From Chloroflexi bacterium RBG_16_70_13 (GTDB lineage: Bacteria; Chloroflexota; Limnocylindria; Limnocylindrales; CSP1-4): a stretch of DNA of 11,698 nucleotides. Where the stretch lies: NCBI GenBank assembly GCA_001795245.1, contig MGOD01000015.1:11487-23184 (forward strand), in the 5' to 3' direction. A program made the position numbers and the translations under genes. Positions 10,076 through 11,698 of this stretch are shown in pieces (within the stretch, counting starts at the first letter, position 1; every line of letters begins with the position of its first letter). The notes below the pieces were generated by a model, which was given only the letters and a program-made list of their open reading frames with translations, was not told where the DNA came from and did not search any database.

Positions 10076-11256
10076 GCGGCCGTCCCCCGGGCCGCGGCGA
10101 CGGACTTGGCCGCCGCCTCGTCGAGCGTCGCCGCCGTCTCGAACCGGGCCGCCTCGAGGAGTGCCGCAGCCTCCGCGGCATTAGTGCCAACGATCCGGAC
10201 GACCATCGGCACGTCGCGCTCCTGCTGGGCCCGGGCCTCGATGAGGCCGCGGGCGACCTCGTCGCCCCGGGTGATGCCGCCGAAGATGTTGACGAGGATC
10301 GCCTTGACGTTGGCATCCTCGAGGATGAGGCGCATGGCCGCCGCGACGCGGTCCGATTTCGCCCCGCCGCCGATGTCGAGGAAGTTCGCCGGCTCGCCGC
10401 CGGCTCGCTTCACGAGGTCCATCGTCGTCATTGCCAGGCCTGCGCCGTTGACCATGCAGCCGATGTCGCCGTCGAGCTTGATGAAGGTCAGGTCGTAGCG
10501 CCGGGCCTCGACATCGGCGGGGTCCTCGGCATCGAGGTCGCGGAGGGCCTCGTGGCCGGGATGGCGGGCGAGGGCCGAGTCGTCGAGCGTGATCTTGGCG
10601 TCGAGGCACACGAGCCGCTCGACCGGCGTGCCCTGGGCGCCATGCTCGCTGATCACCGCGAGGGGGTTGATCTCGACGAGATCGGCGTCGTTGGCGAGCA
10701 TTGTCTTGAGGAGGCCCTTGGCGATCGCCGCGCCGGCCTTCCAGTGGGCCCCGAAGCCGATCTTGAAGGCCAGCTCACGGGCGGCGTAGTCGGGCAGCCC
10801 GAGGAGCGGGTCGACGTGCTCGTAGACGATCGCGCCGGGGTTGTCCTTCGCGACCTGCTCGATCTCGACGCCGCCCTCGGCCGAGCCGATGAACATCAGC
10901 CGCTTGGTCGAGCGGTCGAGGAGGACCGAGAGGTAGTACTCCGTGACGATCTCCGCGGCCGGGCCCACGAGGACCCGGCGCACCGGCAGGCCCTTGATCT
11001 CGAGGGCCAGGATCTGGGCGGCAACGTCCTCCGCGTCGTCGGCGGAGCCCGCCAGCTTGACCCCGCCGGCCTTGCCCCGGCCGCCGACGAGGACCTGGGC
11101 CTTGATGACCACCTTGCCCGTCGCGTTCGCCGGGTCGGCCAGGAACTTGACGGCCGCGGCGCGGGCCTGGGTGGGTGTCCGGGCAACCTCCCAGGGCGGG
11201 ACCGGCAGGCCCTGGGCCACGAGCAGGGCCTTCGCGTCGGCCTCGTGGATCTTCAC
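10072..11256 (-). CDS. sucC: Succinate-CoA ligase, beta subunit (ADP/GDP-forming)
   Basis: The beta subunit holds the ATP-grasp nucleotide site and the succinate site of succinyl-CoA synthetase. The 394 aa start VKIHEADAKALLVAQGLPVPP, the family's usual MKIHExQAK beginning, so the GTG at 11256 is chosen. The frame is open further upstream, but that sequence is Ser/Arg-rich and overlaps the previous gene. Motifs include KAQVLVGGRGKAGGVKLA (about 45-62), LVEINPLAV with metal-binding Glu/Asn, NGAGLAMTTMDLVKRAGGEPANFLDIGGGA, and NIFGGITRGDEVARG. There is no Shine-Dalgarno before the GTG. TACGAT seven bases upstream could be a -10 for a leaderless mRNA. Otherwise the gene is 49 bp downstream of the LLM-oxidoreductase gene and could be read through. 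Nucleotide preference cannot be told from the sequence. Confidence 0.96.
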   Translation of the reverse strand: MKIHEADAKALLVAQGLPVPPWEVARTPTQARAAAVKFLADPANATGKVVIKAQVLVGGRGKAGGVKLAGSADDAEDVAAQILALEIKGLPVRRVLVGPAAEIVTEYYLSVLLDRSTKRLMFIGSAEGGVEIEQVAKDNPGAIVYEHVDPLLGLPDYAARELAFKIGFGAHWKAGAAIAKGLLKTMLANDADLVEINPLAVISEHGAQGTPVERLVCLDAKITLDDSALARHPGHEALRDLDAEDPADVEARRYDLTFIKLDGDIGCMVNGAGLAMTTMDLVKRAGGEPANFLDIGGGAKSDRVAAAMRLILEDANVKAILVNIFGGITRGDEVARGLIEARAQQERDVPMVVRIVGTNAAEAAALLEAARFETAATLDEAAAKSVAAARGTAA

Positions 11257-11262
11257 CGGCGC

Positions 11263-11268
11263 ATCGTA
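11263..11268 (-). promoter_or_regulatory. Possible -10 for a leaderless sucC transcript
   Basis: On the minus strand TACGAT (TANNNT pattern) ends six bases before the sucC GTG, the spacing expected if transcription starts at the start codon itself. The absence of a ribosome-binding site before sucC fits this. No -35 match to TTGACA is seen at the usual distance. Confidence 0.3.
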
Positions 11269-11305
11269 GCCGAGCGACCCGGGGCCGGTCCTCGGGCCGA
11301 CCGCC

Positions 11306-11698
11306 TCACGACGTCCGGGCCAGATGGACTCTTCGCGCCTCGGCGATGCGGTCGAGGACGTCGCGCGACTTCGAGATCGACCAGATGAGGGCGTCGTCGA
11401 TGCCGAGCCCCGCGAGCTCGTCAAGAAAGTCGGCCAGGCCGGGCGCGTCGGCGTCGAGGCCGAGGGCGTCGTCGGCGCCGCTGCCGGGCTCGTGGAGACG
11501 GATCCCGATCGTGCGGCGGATCGTCGCCGGATCCCGGCCCACCGCATCGCAGGCCGCCTCCAGGCCCGCGAGCCGCGTCCGGAGCCGGTCGTCGACGCGG
11601 CCGAACCAGGCCGTATTCCAGGCCTCGGCCCACGTCGCGGTGAGGCGGAGCATCCGCTCGCCCTTCGCGGCGACGAGGATCGGGACGTGGCGGGCCGG
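11306..11698 (-). CDS. LLM-class flavin/F420-dependent oxidoreductase, C-terminal part
   Basis: Only the last 130 residues are in the window; the 5' end lies beyond the right edge. The sequence PARHVPILVAAKGERMLRLTATWAEAWNTAWFG is the typical late beta-strand and loop of luciferase-like (LLM) TIM-barrel oxidoreductases (PILVGGxGxRxLRLxAxxADxWN). It is followed by the helical tail LRTRLAGLEAACDAVGRDPATIRRTIGIRL and DFLDELAGLGIDDALIWSISKSRDVLDRIAEA. Such enzymes use FMNH2 or F420; which one, and the substrate, cannot be decided from this fragment. The DDN-like protein at 7938-8591 makes F420 plausible. The stop is 49 bp before sucC on the same strand, so the gene may lead the sucCD unit. Confidence 0.9.
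   Translation of the reverse strand, partial: PARHVPILVAAKGERMLRLTATWAEAWNTAWFGRVDDRLRTRLAGLEAACDAVGRDPATIRRTIGIRLHEPGSGADDALGLDADAPGLADFLDELAGLGIDDALIWSISKSRDVLDRIAEARRVHLARTS

Noticed and set aside
9147..10316. 389-codon minus-strand open frame overlapping sucD in another frame
   Set aside because: The Arg/Pro/Gly-rich translation is out of frame with conserved sucD and sucC, so it is a shadow.
11257..11547. N-terminal extension of the sucC frame
   Set aside because: It overlaps the LLM-oxidoreductase gene in another frame, is Ser/Arg-rich and precedes the normal SucC N-terminus.

Overview
This is GC-rich (roughly 70%) bacterial DNA with tightly packed, often overlapping genes and frequent GTG/TTG starts. 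Two proteins belong to families that commonly use cofactor F420 (a DDN-like nitroreductase and an LLM-class oxidoreductase). Together with chromosomal parAB and a split acyl-CoA carboxylase and mutase, this fits a high-GC Chloroflexota lineage (Limnocylindria/Ellin6529-like) or, less likely, an actinomycete. No rRNA, tRNA, CRISPR array or transposase was seen, so the phylum is an inference.

Layout. (1) 1-1475, minus strand: parA followed by parB, which runs off the left edge; these are the chromosome-partition ATPase and the CTP-dependent clamp. (2) 1476-1835: a 360-bp divergent intergenic region with one perfect DnaA box, a second box-like sequence in inverted orientation, small inverted repeats, a possible -10 and one copy of a dispersed palindrome. 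(3) 1836-7953, plus strand: five genes, most with overlapping or nearly abutting ends. They encode the carboxyltransferase, biotin carboxylase and biotin carrier of a propionyl-CoA carboxylase, the catalytic subunit of methylmalonyl-CoA mutase, and methylmalonyl-CoA epimerase. (4) 7938-11698, minus strand: the 3' part of an LLM-class oxidoreductase gene, then sucC, sucD, a hypothetical gene and a DDN-like nitroreductase gene. The nitroreductase gene converges on the epimerase gene and overlaps it by 16 bp.

Together regions 3 and 4 form a propionate/odd-chain/branched-chain oxidation module: propionyl-CoA to (S)-methylmalonyl-CoA (carboxylase), to the (R)-epimer (epimerase), to succinyl-CoA (mutase), to succinate plus nucleoside triphosphate (SucCD). 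The B12-binding small subunit that this mutase needs is not in the window.

The most unusual signal is a palindrome with core GTCTTTGCGCAAAGAC that occurs three times in the left 3.4 kb: inside parB, in the leader of the carboxylase operon, and in the first codons of the biotin carboxylase gene. In all three the gene-sense strand can be read in the same phase as Ser-Leu-(Arg/His)-Lys-Asp. It may be a genome-wide dispersed element, a lineage-specific chromosome-organisation site, or an operator; the sequence alone does not decide.
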